The translations under genes and the position numbers were made by a program. Below the pieces are notes generated by a model, which was given only the letters and a program-made list of their open reading frames with translations, was not told the origin of the DNA and ran no database searches. This document shows, one piece after another, positions 35,648 to 44,318 of a stretch of 64,000 nucleotides of DNA. Numbering within the stretch: position 1 is the stretch's first letter; each line of letters opens with the position of its first letter. This DNA is from Dokdonella_A sp963758365 (GTDB taxonomy: Bacteria > Pseudomonadota > Gammaproteobacteria > Xanthomonadales > Rhodanobacteraceae), in NCBI GenBank assembly GCA_963758365.1, contig CAVWVB010000001.1, forward strand, positions 496,001 to 560,000. Direction: 5' to 3'.

Positions 35648-37585
35648 CTAGCTCGGTGGTGCGTGTTGTGCAGCGCGCACGGCGCGGTCCAGCACGTCGA
35701 TCAGCCGGTCGAACAGGCCGAAATGGTTCATGTGCCGTATCGCATCGATCTCCGCGCGTGCGGCGTCGAGCTTGCCGGCCGCGATCAGTAGCAGGACCAG
35801 ATGGCGGCGCGCCTGCACATCCAGCGGCGACCGCGCCACCGCCGCGCGAAACTCGCGTTCGGCCAGGGCCAGGTTCCCCTGCAGGTGCCATGCGAATTCC
35901 GCATGCGACGACAGCAACAGCGCGGGCGCGCCGGGATGTGCGAGCGCGGCCGAGTAGGCCGCGGCAAGCAGCGGCAGCCCGTCCTTGCACTCCCGCTTGA
36001 CGAAGCAGACGCTGAGATACTCGAGCGAATTCGCATCCATAGTCGACGGCGGACGCGAGCGGAGTTTTTCCAGCAGCGACGGCCACCAGGCCGTGTCCAC
36101 CGGACGGCCCATCCGCGTGTTCAATGCGATTAGCGCGGCTTCGTAGTTGATGCCTGCACCGGGCAGGCTGCGATGGTCCTCGAGTGCAAGCAATGCGTCT
36201 TCGACGACCGGGCGACCGTTGATGTTGCCTGCCCCCATAAGTGCCGCCGCTCGCTCGTACTGCGCCAACGGCGAACGTGGGCGCTTGCTCGCTTCGCTGC
36301 TCGCGAGACGCAACGGCTGCGACCACTCCTCCGCGCGCATCCAGGTCGTGAATGCATAGAAGCCGAACACGGCCGCGACCGTGACCACGCGCACGCGCAT
36401 GCGCCGCATCGGGCCTTCCAGCGACACGAGGGACGCTGTAGCGAGCAGCAGCCCGACCGAAGGGAAGTAGTTGCGATGCTCGAACGCGAGCAAGAGCGGA
36501 ATGACCGTCGCGGTCAGCAGGTGGCCGCAGAAGAACCAGGCAACGCCAAGCGCAAACAACGGGCGCCGCCGCCGCTGCCAGATCGCGGCCGCGACGAGAA
36601 CGCCGATGCCTGCGATCGCGGCGATCGTTGCGGGCGGATCCAGCAGTCCGTGTGATACCGCGAAGTCGTCGTGGTAGAGCGTCAGCTGGTCGAGGCTCGG
36701 CGCGAGCGTCCAGCGGACATAGTCAACGAGCACGCGGGCTTCGGTTAGCAGGCGCTCCCAGGTGTCGAACGGCCGCGCGTACGTGCCCGGTCCGGACAGC
36801 CAGGTACCGAGCCAGGCAATTCCCCCGAGCAGCGGCAACAGCAGCAGCACCGCATAGAGCACGAGAATCTGACGGCTCGCGCGGCCATCGCGGTTGCGCG
36901 CGCGTGGACCGATCCATTCGACGACTCCCGCGTAGAGCGGCAGCATCGCGGCCGATTCCTTCACCAGTACGCCGATGCCGGAACATACCACGAGGCTGAG
37001 CCAGAGGCCGGCCGACCCGCCCTGCCCGCGCCAGTAACGCAGCCGTGCATGCAGGTACCAGGCGAGGCCGAGGAACACGAACGTGTTCGACAGCGATTCG
37101 AGTCGCTGCGACACATAGAGCACCGCGGTCAGGTTGATCGGCAGTACGAGCCAAAGACCCGCGAGCACCGCAGCTGCGAGCGGCCCGTCGAACCGGTGGT
37201 GCTCGGTGAGATCGGGGCGGCACTCGCGCCAGAGCGCGAACAGTGCACGCAGCATGAGGAACACGAGCAGGCCGTTGACCAGATGCACGCCGAGGTTCGT
37301 GATCTTGAACGCGAACGGATCGAGCCCGCTGAAATAGTGGTTCGCGGCGAAGCTCAGCATGCCGAGCCAGCGGCCCTGGTGGAAACCACCTGGAAACGAG
37401 AATGCCGCCGCTACCCAGTCGGAACGGTCTGTCGTGGTCACGTGGACCGCGGCATTGTCGACGACGAAACTGGAATCGTCGTAGATGAAACCGCCAGCCA
37501 GCCCCGGCATGTAGATCAGTGCGGCGACGGCGAGAAACGCGCCGACAAGCAGCCATGCGCCGACGCGCTTGAACCGATTGTTCAT
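35648..37585 (-). CDS. GT-C-like polytopic membrane protein with a TPR-like C-terminal region (paralog 2)
   Basis: A 645-residue close paralog of the 25,796-27,736 gene. It shares the loop GGFIYDDSSFVVDN, the blocks HQGRWLGMLSFAANHYF, LPINLTAVLYVSQRLESLSNTF and FEHRNYF, and a soluble C-terminal region with helix-turn-helix repeats (LAEREFRAAVARSPLDVQARRHL). These features suggest a GT-C transferase of the TMTC type facing the periplasm. It is divergent from a GT2-methyltransferase operon, as is paralog 1. AAGGGA precedes the ATG. A pilin-glycosylation role is inferred from location only. Confidence 0.72.
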   Translation of the reverse strand: MNNRFKRVGAWLLVGAFLAVAALIYMPGLAGGFIYDDSSFVVDNAAVHVTTTDRSDWVAAAFSFPGGFHQGRWLGMLSFAANHYFSGLDPFAFKITNLGVHLVNGLLVFLMLRALFALWRECRPDLTEHHRFDGPLAAAVLAGLWLVLPINLTAVLYVSQRLESLSNTFVFLGLAWYLHARLRYWRGQGGSAGLWLSLVVCSGIGVLVKESAAMLPLYAGVVEWIGPRARNRDGRASRQILVLYAVLLLLPLLGGIAWLGTWLSGPGTYARPFDTWERLLTEARVLVDYVRWTLAPSLDQLTLYHDDFAVSHGLLDPPATIAAIAGIGVLVAAAIWQRRRRPLFALGVAWFFCGHLLTATVIPLLLAFEHRNYFPSVGLLLATASLVSLEGPMRRMRVRVVTVAAVFGFYAFTTWMRAEEWSQPLRLASSEASKRPRSPLAQYERAAALMGAGNINGRPVVEDALLALEDHRSLPGAGINYEAALIALNTRMGRPVDTAWWPSLLEKLRSRPPSTMDANSLEYLSVCFVKRECKDGLPLLAAAYSAALAHPGAPALLLSSHAEFAWHLQGNLALAEREFRAAVARSPLDVQARRHLVLLLIAAGKLDAARAEIDAIRHMNHFGLFDRLIDVLDRAVRAAQHAPPS

Positions 37586-37748
37586 CGTCCCTTCCCAAAG
37601 GGTCGTTGGGGACCCGATGGGCGACGATAGCAGGTTGTCTGCATCGCGCAGCGCGGGTTGCGTGTGGCTGCACCGGCCGCTCGTTCAATTGCCGAATACA
37701 GCCAGCGCGGGCAGTATAGGATGCTGCACAAGAACGTCGGGGGTAGGG

Positions 37749-38603
37749 ATGGCCAAGCTGAGCATCATTCTGCCGGCCAAGAACGAGGCGGCCGCGCTGG
37801 CCGACCTGCTGCCGCGGCTCAAGGCAGCGCAGCCAGGCGCCGAGGTCATCGTCGTCGACGACGGCTCGACCGACGCAACGGTAGAACTGTCTGGTCGCTA
37901 CGGCGTGCGCGCGGTGAGCCAGCCCTATTCGATGGGCAATGGTGCGGCGATCAAGCGCGGAGCTCGCGAAGCGAGCGGCGACACCCTCGTATTCATGGAT
38001 GCGGACGGGCAGCACGATCCCGCATTGATCGAGCGTCTGCTGCGACGCCTCGACGACGGCTTCGACATGGTCGTCGGTGCGCGCAATTGGTCGGGCCAGG
38101 CTGGCGTGAGCCGCGGGGTCGCCAACGCGTTCTACAACTGGCTGGCCAGCCGCATGACCGGGTTTGTTGTGAGTGACCTCACGTCCGGTTTTCGTGCGGT
38201 TCGCGCGCACAGGTTCCGGGAATTTCTGCACCTGCTTCCCAACGGATTCTCCTATCCGACGACCTGCACGATGGCTTTTTTTCGAAGCGCCTACGCGGTC
38301 GCCTACGAACCGATTCCGGTTGCCCAGCGGATCGGCAAGAGCCACATCAGGCCGATTCGTGACGGTGTCCGCTTTCTGGTGATAATTTTCAAGATTGCCA
38401 CCTTGTATTCTCCGCTCAAGCTGTTCATGCCGGTCAGCGTCGCATTCTTCATGGCGGGTCTCGCCTACTACGCCTACACGTTTCTGACCCTGCATCGCTT
38501 TACCAACATGAGCATGCTGCTCTTCAGCGCGTCCGTCATCGTGTTTCTCATTGGCTTGATTTCGGAACAAATCACCGCGTTGACCTACACTCGTCCGCGT
38601 TGA
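37749..38603 (+). CDS. GT2 polyprenyl-phosphate-type glycosyltransferase
   Basis: A 284-residue family 2 glycosyltransferase with IILPAKNEA, DDGSTDAT, the metal/donor motif MDADGQHDP and SGFRAVRAHRF, then two C-terminal helices (~220-275). It resembles dolichol-phosphate mannosyl/glucosyl transferases and the GT2 at 27,948. The ATG at 37749 follows GGGGTAGGG. First gene of a four-gene plus-strand operon; the stop overlaps the next ATG by one base. Confidence 0.88.
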   Translation: MAKLSIILPAKNEAAALADLLPRLKAAQPGAEVIVVDDGSTDATVELSGRYGVRAVSQPYSMGNGAAIKRGAREASGDTLVFMDADGQHDPALIERLLRRLDDGFDMVVGARNWSGQAGVSRGVANAFYNWLASRMTGFVVSDLTSGFRAVRAHRFREFLHLLPNGFSYPTTCTMAFFRSAYAVAYEPIPVAQRIGKSHIRPIRDGVRFLVIIFKIATLYSPLKLFMPVSVAFFMAGLAYYAYTFLTLHRFTNMSMLLFSASVIVFLIGLISEQITALTYTRPR

Positions 38604-39307
38604 TGGCATCGGTGCGGAAACTGGCAGCGCTACTACGCAGCACGCCCTTGCATCCGCAATGGCTGCTCGGTTCGCGGCGCCTGCCTTTCGCAATGGCCGA
38701 TGCTCGCGGACAATTTCTCGATATCGGTGCAGCCGATCGCTGGCTCGAGGTTCGCCTGCCGGCAAGCGTGCGCTATGTTGCGCTGGACTATCCGTCGACC
38801 GGTGGCGAGCTGTACCGCGCTCGGCCCGATGTGTTTGCCGACGCTGCAGCCCTCCCATTCGCGGGCGAGACGTTCGACGCGGTCGCCTGCCTCGAAGTGC
38901 TCGAACACGTGCCCGATGCCGCGGGCGTCTTATCCGAAATCGCACGTGTCCTCAAGCGGGGCGGTCGCTGCTGGCTCTCCATGCCATTCTTGTACCCTCT
39001 CCACGATGCGCCGTTCGATTTTCAACGCTACACGATCTTTGGCATGCAACGGGATGTCGCCGCCGCTGGGTTGACAGTGGTGACGACGCGCAAGGTCGAT
39101 CACGCGATCCGTGCGGCCGGGTTGCTCGCGTGTCTCGCCGTGGCTGGTGGCGCGCATGACCAGCGGACAGCGGTTCGCTGGATCCTGCTGCCGATTACCC
39201 TGATATGGGTTCTTGTGATCAATGTCGTTGCGTGGATAGCGAGTCACATGTGGCCCGACTGGAACTCGATGGCGACAGGTCATGAATTCGAGGTCCGCAA
39301 GCCGTGA
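38603..39307 (+). CDS. Class I SAM-dependent methyltransferase
   Basis: A 234-residue methyltransferase. Motif I is a variant (FLDIGAADRW); the ALPFAGETFDAVACLEVLEHVPD block and VLKRGGRCWLSMPFLYPLHDAPFDFQR are typical of Methyltransf-11 proteins in polysaccharide clusters. A hydrophobic helix near the C-terminus (~195-215) could attach it to the membrane. Overlaps neighbours at both ends. Substrate unknown. Confidence 0.8.
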   Translation: MASVRKLAALLRSTPLHPQWLLGSRRLPFAMADARGQFLDIGAADRWLEVRLPASVRYVALDYPSTGGELYRARPDVFADAAALPFAGETFDAVACLEVLEHVPDAAGVLSEIARVLKRGGRCWLSMPFLYPLHDAPFDFQRYTIFGMQRDVAAAGLTVVTTRKVDHAIRAAGLLACLAVAGGAHDQRTAVRWILLPITLIWVLVINVVAWIASHMWPDWNSMATGHEFEVRKP

Positions 39308-40470
39308 GCAAGCCAGCCCTGGTTCTGGTCACCACTTCATTCCCGATTGCTGCGGATGGCAGCGAGGCTGCAGGTTCGTTTGTAAGCGATCTCGTGCAGG
39401 AATTGGCGCGATCGGTTCCGGTGCGCGTCGTAGCTCCCGGGCTGTCGCGCAAGCGCGAGAGGTGGTCGCAGGACATAGAGGTATTTCGTTATGAGGCTCC
39501 TGGGAAACCCTTGTCCACTCTAACTTTTCGACGCTTGGTCGATCTGAGAGTCATACTACGCGTACTTCGTTCCGGCGCCCGCGCGACGCGCGAGGCGGTC
39601 GACTCCGGCCCTACGTCACATGTTCTCGCGCTGTGGGCGCTGCCATCCGGTGGCTGGGCCAGGCGGGCGACGCGAGGCACGAATATTCGATTCTCGGTTT
39701 GGACGCTGGGCAGTGACATCTGGACGCTTGGGCGGATTCCCGTGCTGAGTTGCTATCTAAGTCGCGTTCTGCGCGGAGCACACGCTTGCTATTCGGACGG
39801 CTACAAGCTGGCGGACGCCACGCAGCGCCTCGCCAAACGTGAAGTCGAGTTTCTTCCGAGCACCCGGCGTATCGAGCTTCGTCCCGGACGCCCGCCATCC
39901 GACAGCCCTCCATACAGGCTGTTGTTTCTGGGCCGCTGGCATCCGAACAAGGGGGTGGACATACTGTTGGACGCACTAGACCTGTTGACAGATTCCGACT
40001 GGTCGTTGATTGATTGCGTGGAAATCCAAGGCGGGGGACCCATGGATTCCACAGTCCGACATCGAGTGGCGGATTTGCGCGCCCGCGGCCGTCCAGTGCA
40101 AGCAGGCGGGTTTCTCGCCAAGCGGGAAGCCGAGTCCGCGATCGTGCGTGTTGACTGGGTCCTGATCCCTTCACGCGTCGAGAGCATCCCGTTGGTGTTT
40201 TCCGATTCGATGAAACTGGGCCGCCCAGTTGTGAGTACGCCAGTGGGTGATCTTCCTCGCCTGCTGGCAGAGTATTCTGTAGGTGTTAGCAGTGGCGATA
40301 TCACGGCCGGAGCGTTTGCCTCGGCGATAAGCAATGCCGTCGCATCAAGTCCCCGCTCACGTGCGACGGCAATTGCCGAAGCCGCGAAACTGTTTTCGCT
40401 GGACAACGGCGTCGTGCCGAGAATCCTCGACATGTTGCGAGCTATCGAGGATCAGAGGGGCGCTGCATGA
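39304..40470 (+). CDS. GT4-family glycosyltransferase
   Basis: A 388-residue GT-B glycosyltransferase. The N-terminal acceptor domain begins with VLVTTSFPIAADGSEAAG; the C-terminal nucleotide-sugar domain has LLFLGRWHPNKGVDILLDAL and PSRVESIPLVFSDSMKLGRPVVSTPVGD, with the E-x7-E-like motif of GT4. It uses a GTG start overlapping the previous stop and ends in ATGA with the next gene. Probably extends the lipid-linked glycan in the cytoplasm. Confidence 0.85.
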   Translation: MSKPALVLVTTSFPIAADGSEAAGSFVSDLVQELARSVPVRVVAPGLSRKRERWSQDIEVFRYEAPGKPLSTLTFRRLVDLRVILRVLRSGARATREAVDSGPTSHVLALWALPSGGWARRATRGTNIRFSVWTLGSDIWTLGRIPVLSCYLSRVLRGAHACYSDGYKLADATQRLAKREVEFLPSTRRIELRPGRPPSDSPPYRLLFLGRWHPNKGVDILLDALDLLTDSDWSLIDCVEIQGGGPMDSTVRHRVADLRARGRPVQAGGFLAKREAESAIVRVDWVLIPSRVESIPLVFSDSMKLGRPVVSTPVGDLPRLLAEYSVGVSSGDITAGAFASAISNAVASSPRSRATAIAEAAKLFSLDNGVVPRILDMLRAIEDQRGAA

Positions 40471-41234
40471 ATCATCGCGGTTATCAGCACGACTTTGCGC
40501 AGAGTCATGCAGAGATGTACTCCGACGAAGGCCGGGTGCGCAAAGCGATCACGACTCGCATGATCCTGGCAGAGGCTTTCGGCGATCGACTGGCCCACAG
40601 CAGTGTGCTTGATGTGGGGTGTTCCACGGGTATTATCGATTCCGAGATCGCGCCTTGGGTGGGTTCCCTGACTGGTATTGATATCGACGCCAATGCAATC
40701 GAATTCGCTCGATGCCGACATGTTGCTCCGAACCTGACGTTCAAGCTCGGCGATGCGATGAATATCGATGCGCCTGAGTCGAGCTTCGACATTGTCTTGT
40801 GCGCGCAGGTCTATGAACACGTACCCGATGCTTCGCGGCTCATGAGCGAAATAGAACGCGTGCTCAGGCCTGGGGGAGTCTGTTATTTTGCTGCAACGAA
40901 CCGACTCAATCCCATGGAGCAACACTACAAATTGCCTTTTCTATCGGTCATGCCCGTGAGTTGGGCGCATCGGTACTTGCGAATGCTCGGTCGGGGCACT
41001 TACTACTACGAGCGTCACCTGACGGGCACGCAGCTGCGTCGCCTGGTTTCCCGTTTCGAGGTGGACGACATTACAGAAAGAATTCTCGAAGATCCGGGTC
41101 GTTATGAGGCTGCTTACATGTTCACCGGTAGAAAGCTGGTCATAGCACGCGTGATCAAGCGGATGGCATATTGGGCGTTTCCCGGATATGTCTGGTTGCT
41201 ATGGAAGCGTCCCGGCAAGCGCGCGCGGGGCTGA
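40467..41234 (+). CDS. Class I SAM-dependent methyltransferase
   Basis: A 255-residue methyltransferase with motif I VLDVGCSTGIID, motif II TGIDIDANAIEFA and AQVYEHVPDASRLMSEIERVL. Codon use is less GC-extreme than that of the window's core genes, hinting at later acquisition. GAGGGG lies upstream of the ATG. Its last 80 bp overlap the 3' end of the opposing methyltransferase gene, so the two convergent operons meet here. Confidence 0.85.
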   Translation: MNHRGYQHDFAQSHAEMYSDEGRVRKAITTRMILAEAFGDRLAHSSVLDVGCSTGIIDSEIAPWVGSLTGIDIDANAIEFARCRHVAPNLTFKLGDAMNIDAPESSFDIVLCAQVYEHVPDASRLMSEIERVLRPGGVCYFAATNRLNPMEQHYKLPFLSVMPVSWAHRYLRMLGRGTYYYERHLTGTQLRRLVSRFEVDDITERILEDPGRYEAAYMFTGRKLVIARVIKRMAYWAFPGYVWLLWKRPGKRARG

Positions 41235-42051
41235 CGGGTTTTTCGCACAGGATCCAACGGTGCAGACCGAAGCGGCGCCAGCCATTATCGCGAAAATCCG
41301 ACCTCGGCCGGTCCAATTTCATCAACACCTTGGCTAACTTGGCGAATGTCCGCGGCCATCGCACGAACATAATCAAGAATGGTAGCGAGGCCGTTATCCA
41401 GAAGTTGGTACCAGAAGCGATCGGGCGCCAACCGGTCGGTAGCAGTCCTTCGCCAAGTTCCTGCTGACTGAATCCGTCAACGGCAAGCGATTGCTTGAGC
41501 TTCTTACGAAGTATTTTTCGCGATGCCTGGTTGAATTCCGCTCCGGATTCGAGGAGAAGAACGCGTGCGCCCGGCGCCAAGCTTGCATCGAGCCTTCGCA
41601 GTCCTTCACGCGCGTGATTCATGCCCACATACATGAATGCGGTGATCGCATACGCGGCGGTCAAGCTATGGGCTGCAAAGGGCGGCTGGGCAATCGATCC
41701 TCGCACCGCAAGTGCGTGATCGCATTGGTACTGGCGACAGAATCCTGCTTCGTAGTCCAACCCGATCACATTGGTAAAGCCCATCGACCTCGCTTCACCC
41801 GCCATTCGTCCATAACCGCAGCCGAGATCGACGATCCAGTCGGATGGTGTGCGCGCCACTGGCGCCAATGACCAGCGCAGTATCGCGCGGTGCCAGGAAT
41901 CGATGAGCTCATTCACCCGCGCAGGCAGATTCTTCAACAACACCGCTTGCGGTACGTTTCCCAGCGCCCTCTGGCGCGCGGACCAGTCCGATTCGAAGGC
42001 AGATTCTGGCGAGCGGTCGGGCGACTCATCACTGCTGGCGGTTCGCTTCAT
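41155..42051 (-). CDS. Class I SAM-dependent methyltransferase
   Basis: A 298-residue methyltransferase with motif I VDLGCGYGRMAGEA and GLDYEAGFC, then AYAITAFMYVGMN. The N-terminal ~50 residues resemble no known domain. It is the last gene of a minus-strand series (aminotransferase, flippase-like protein, methyltransferase), overlapping the gene before it by 23 bp and converging with the plus-strand methyltransferase over 80 bp. The tail within the overlap may be dispensable. Confidence 0.78.
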   Translation of the reverse strand: MKRTASSDESPDRSPESAFESDWSARQRALGNVPQAVLLKNLPARVNELIDSWHRAILRWSLAPVARTPSDWIVDLGCGYGRMAGEARSMGFTNVIGLDYEAGFCRQYQCDHALAVRGSIAQPPFAAHSLTAAYAITAFMYVGMNHAREGLRRLDASLAPGARVLLLESGAEFNQASRKILRKKLKQSLAVDGFSQQELGEGLLPTGWRPIASGTNFWITASLPFLIMFVRWPRTFAKLAKVLMKLDRPRSDFRDNGWRRFGLHRWILCEKPVSPARACRDASIATRHIRETPNMPSA

Positions 42052-43066
42052 TTATGTGACTTCGTCGTTGCGCCGCCCATAGCAAGGGGACAGCGAGGAG
42101 ATCGGCCCCCGTCAGTACGAGTCGTACGACCAACGCCCATGCTACGAGGGAGGACGCGGGCAAGCCATAAAGTCCGGCCAACCATACGAAGGCGGCTTCC
42201 CGAATCACAAGGCCTGAAGGTATGAGTACCAGTAACGAACCGCCGATCGAGGCGAGGAGATAACTGGCCGCAAGCCAGGCCGCGGCGGCTATTCCGTGAC
42301 TCAAGCCCGCCAGGAGGACCCATATCAGAAAGAATGGCATCCATTGTACGGCGAGCAGGAAGCTGGTCTGCCTTGCATTTCGTCGACTAGTAACCGTTGA
42401 AACTATTGACTCGTCCGAAAAGCGTTTGCGCGCCAAAAGTCTCGCACCCAGCCATTGTGGCCAGCGATTCCGATGCGCGAGCCACAACACTACGAGACAA
42501 AGCGGCAGCACCATTGCGAGCGACCATGCCAGGTCGGCCACCAGAGCCCCCAGCACAAGTATCGCAACGATTGCAGCCCAAGCATAAACCAGGAGGGTCT
42601 GGATCAGCGTAGCGAAAACAACCTGGCGCAAGGAAACTGCTGGCGCAAGCATCTGCGTCTCAAGGACTACTCCAAATATCTTGCCGGGAACGTAGCGCGC
42701 CACCTGACTGACGGCGTAGGCGTAACGAATGCGTGGCGCCGGCAAACCCGGCGACGCCGAACTAGCAAGGACGACCGCATGCAACGCTGCCGAGACAAGA
42801 ACCGTCATCGTTGCCAGCAACGTGATTGCCGGATAGATCCAGACGGGGATGGTAACTGCCGTTACCGCGAATTCCGCAAGCTGGCCGTGCAGCGCATGCG
42901 CCATGAAGGTCAGGCCAGTGAGCATGACTAGCGTGCCTGCTGTTGTCCGCAGCCACGACCAATGTGACCGTGCATTCGTGGTGAACGGTTCGTCGGTCAC
43001 GTTTGCGCCAGCGTCGTCATCGCATTCAACGGAGCTGCGATCAGCATTCCGTGCTCGCGGTATCAT
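42029..43066 (-). CDS. LPG-synthase-TM/flippase-like membrane protein
   Basis: A 345-residue polytopic protein of the same family as the 29,533-30,465 gene. It has AVSQVARYVPGKIFGV, corresponding to LAKYLPGNVF in the homolog, and the late LIPSGLVIREAAFVW block. About eight to nine helices follow a ~30-residue cytoplasmic N-terminus. The ATG at 43066 overlaps the aminotransferase stop (ATGA); one at 43075 is also possible. Probably handles an undecaprenyl-linked sugar. Confidence 0.78.
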   Translation of the reverse strand: MIPRARNADRSSVECDDDAGANVTDEPFTTNARSHWSWLRTTAGTLVMLTGLTFMAHALHGQLAEFAVTAVTIPVWIYPAITLLATMTVLVSAALHAVVLASSASPGLPAPRIRYAYAVSQVARYVPGKIFGVVLETQMLAPAVSLRQVVFATLIQTLLVYAWAAIVAILVLGALVADLAWSLAMVLPLCLVVLWLAHRNRWPQWLGARLLARKRFSDESIVSTVTSRRNARQTSFLLAVQWMPFFLIWVLLAGLSHGIAAAAWLAASYLLASIGGSLLVLIPSGLVIREAAFVWLAGLYGLPASSLVAWALVVRLVLTGADLLAVPLLWAAQRRSHINEANRQQ

Positions 43067-44229
43067 GGAGCGCATCGAGCGATCACCGCGTCGATAACGC
43101 GTTCAACATCACGGGTACTGAGCTTGGGAGAAATCGGCAGGCTCACGGTCTGCCGCCCGATCCGCATAGCGTGCGGCCAGTGCTCCGGTTGCCAACCGAA
43201 TCGTTGCTGATAGTAGGGATGTTCCGGCACTGAAAGATAATGCACGCCGGCGCCGATACGTGACTCGGTCATTGCATCCAGGAACGCGTTACGGGACATC
43301 CCGCATACCCCTTCATCGATTTGAATCGTGTAGAGGTGGTGCGCATGCCTTGTATCGGGCGCGGCGTCGACCGGCAGGCGAACAGGCGTGTCCGCGAAAG
43401 CCGATTGATACTTTGCCCAGATGGCCTCACGACGCAACCAGTTCGCTTCGACGCGCGCCAGTTGATGGAGGCCGATTGCCGCCTGCAGATCCATCATGTT
43501 GTACTTGAATCCGCATTCGACGACCTGGTAGTGCTTGTAACCGGTGTCGCCGAAACGGTGCCACGCGTCCTTGCTCATGCCGTGCAGCGCGAGCACCTTC
43601 GCGCGCGCGACGCGCGCTTCATCGCGACCGAGGATCATGCCGCCTTCGCCCGTGACCACGTTTTTGGTCACATAGAAGCTGAAACACCCAAAGTTCCCGA
43701 ATGTGCCCGCCTTGCGGCCATGGAACTCCGTTTCGACCGCATGCGCGCAATCTTCGATCACGAGGAGATCATGTTTCCTCGCGATTTCCATGATGCGATC
43801 CATCTGGCAAGGCCGACCAGCAAAGTGCACGGGCAGAATCGCCCGCGTGCGCGGCGTGATCGCGGCTTCGATTGCGTCCGGGTCGATGTTCTGCGTCAAG
43901 GGATCGACGTCGGCGAGCACGGGTGTCAGACCCGCATGGAGGATCGCATTCACGGTCGCGCAGAACGTCAGCGGCGTCGTGATCACTTCGCTGCCTGCGG
44001 GCAGGTCGGCAGCGACCATGCTCACGTGCAGGGCCGCAGTACACGAGTTGACAGCTGCGACCTGGTTGGCATCGACGCCCTTGTAGGAGGCGAAGTCGCT
44101 TTCGAAACGGGCCACCCGCGGCCCCGTGCCCAGCCAGCCCGAGCGCAGACACTCATTGACCTCCTGGATTTCTTCGTCGCCGATCTGCGGTGAGCCGAAG
44201 ACCAAAAACGACGGGCGCTTGTCATTCAT
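43063..44229 (-). CDS. DegT/DnrJ/EryC1-family sugar aminotransferase
   Basis: A 388-residue PLP enzyme of the class that transaminates nucleotide-linked keto-sugars to amino sugars. Family blocks are AVNSCTAALH, FCATVNAILHAG, DVDPLTQNIDPDAIEAAI, VIEDCAHAVE and the PLP-lysine segment YVTKNVVTGEGG. Its presence implies that the local glycan contains an amino-deoxy sugar, as in many pilin and O-antigen glycans. No partner dehydratase or acetyltransferase lies in the window. Confidence 0.93.
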   Translation of the reverse strand: MNDKRPSFLVFGSPQIGDEEIQEVNECLRSGWLGTGPRVARFESDFASYKGVDANQVAAVNSCTAALHVSMVAADLPAGSEVITTPLTFCATVNAILHAGLTPVLADVDPLTQNIDPDAIEAAITPRTRAILPVHFAGRPCQMDRIMEIARKHDLLVIEDCAHAVETEFHGRKAGTFGNFGCFSFYVTKNVVTGEGGMILGRDEARVARAKVLALHGMSKDAWHRFGDTGYKHYQVVECGFKYNMMDLQAAIGLHQLARVEANWLRREAIWAKYQSAFADTPVRLPVDAAPDTRHAHHLYTIQIDEGVCGMSRNAFLDAMTESRIGAGVHYLSVPEHPYYQQRFGWQPEHWPHAMRIGRQTVSLPISPKLSTRDVERVIDAVIARCAP

Positions 44230-44318
44230 CTGAGACTCCGTCTGGTCCGAGCGAAACCGGTCGTAAACTCATGCAGAATTCGAATACGTCGCGCGGACTG
44301 CATGGACCGTAACGCGCT

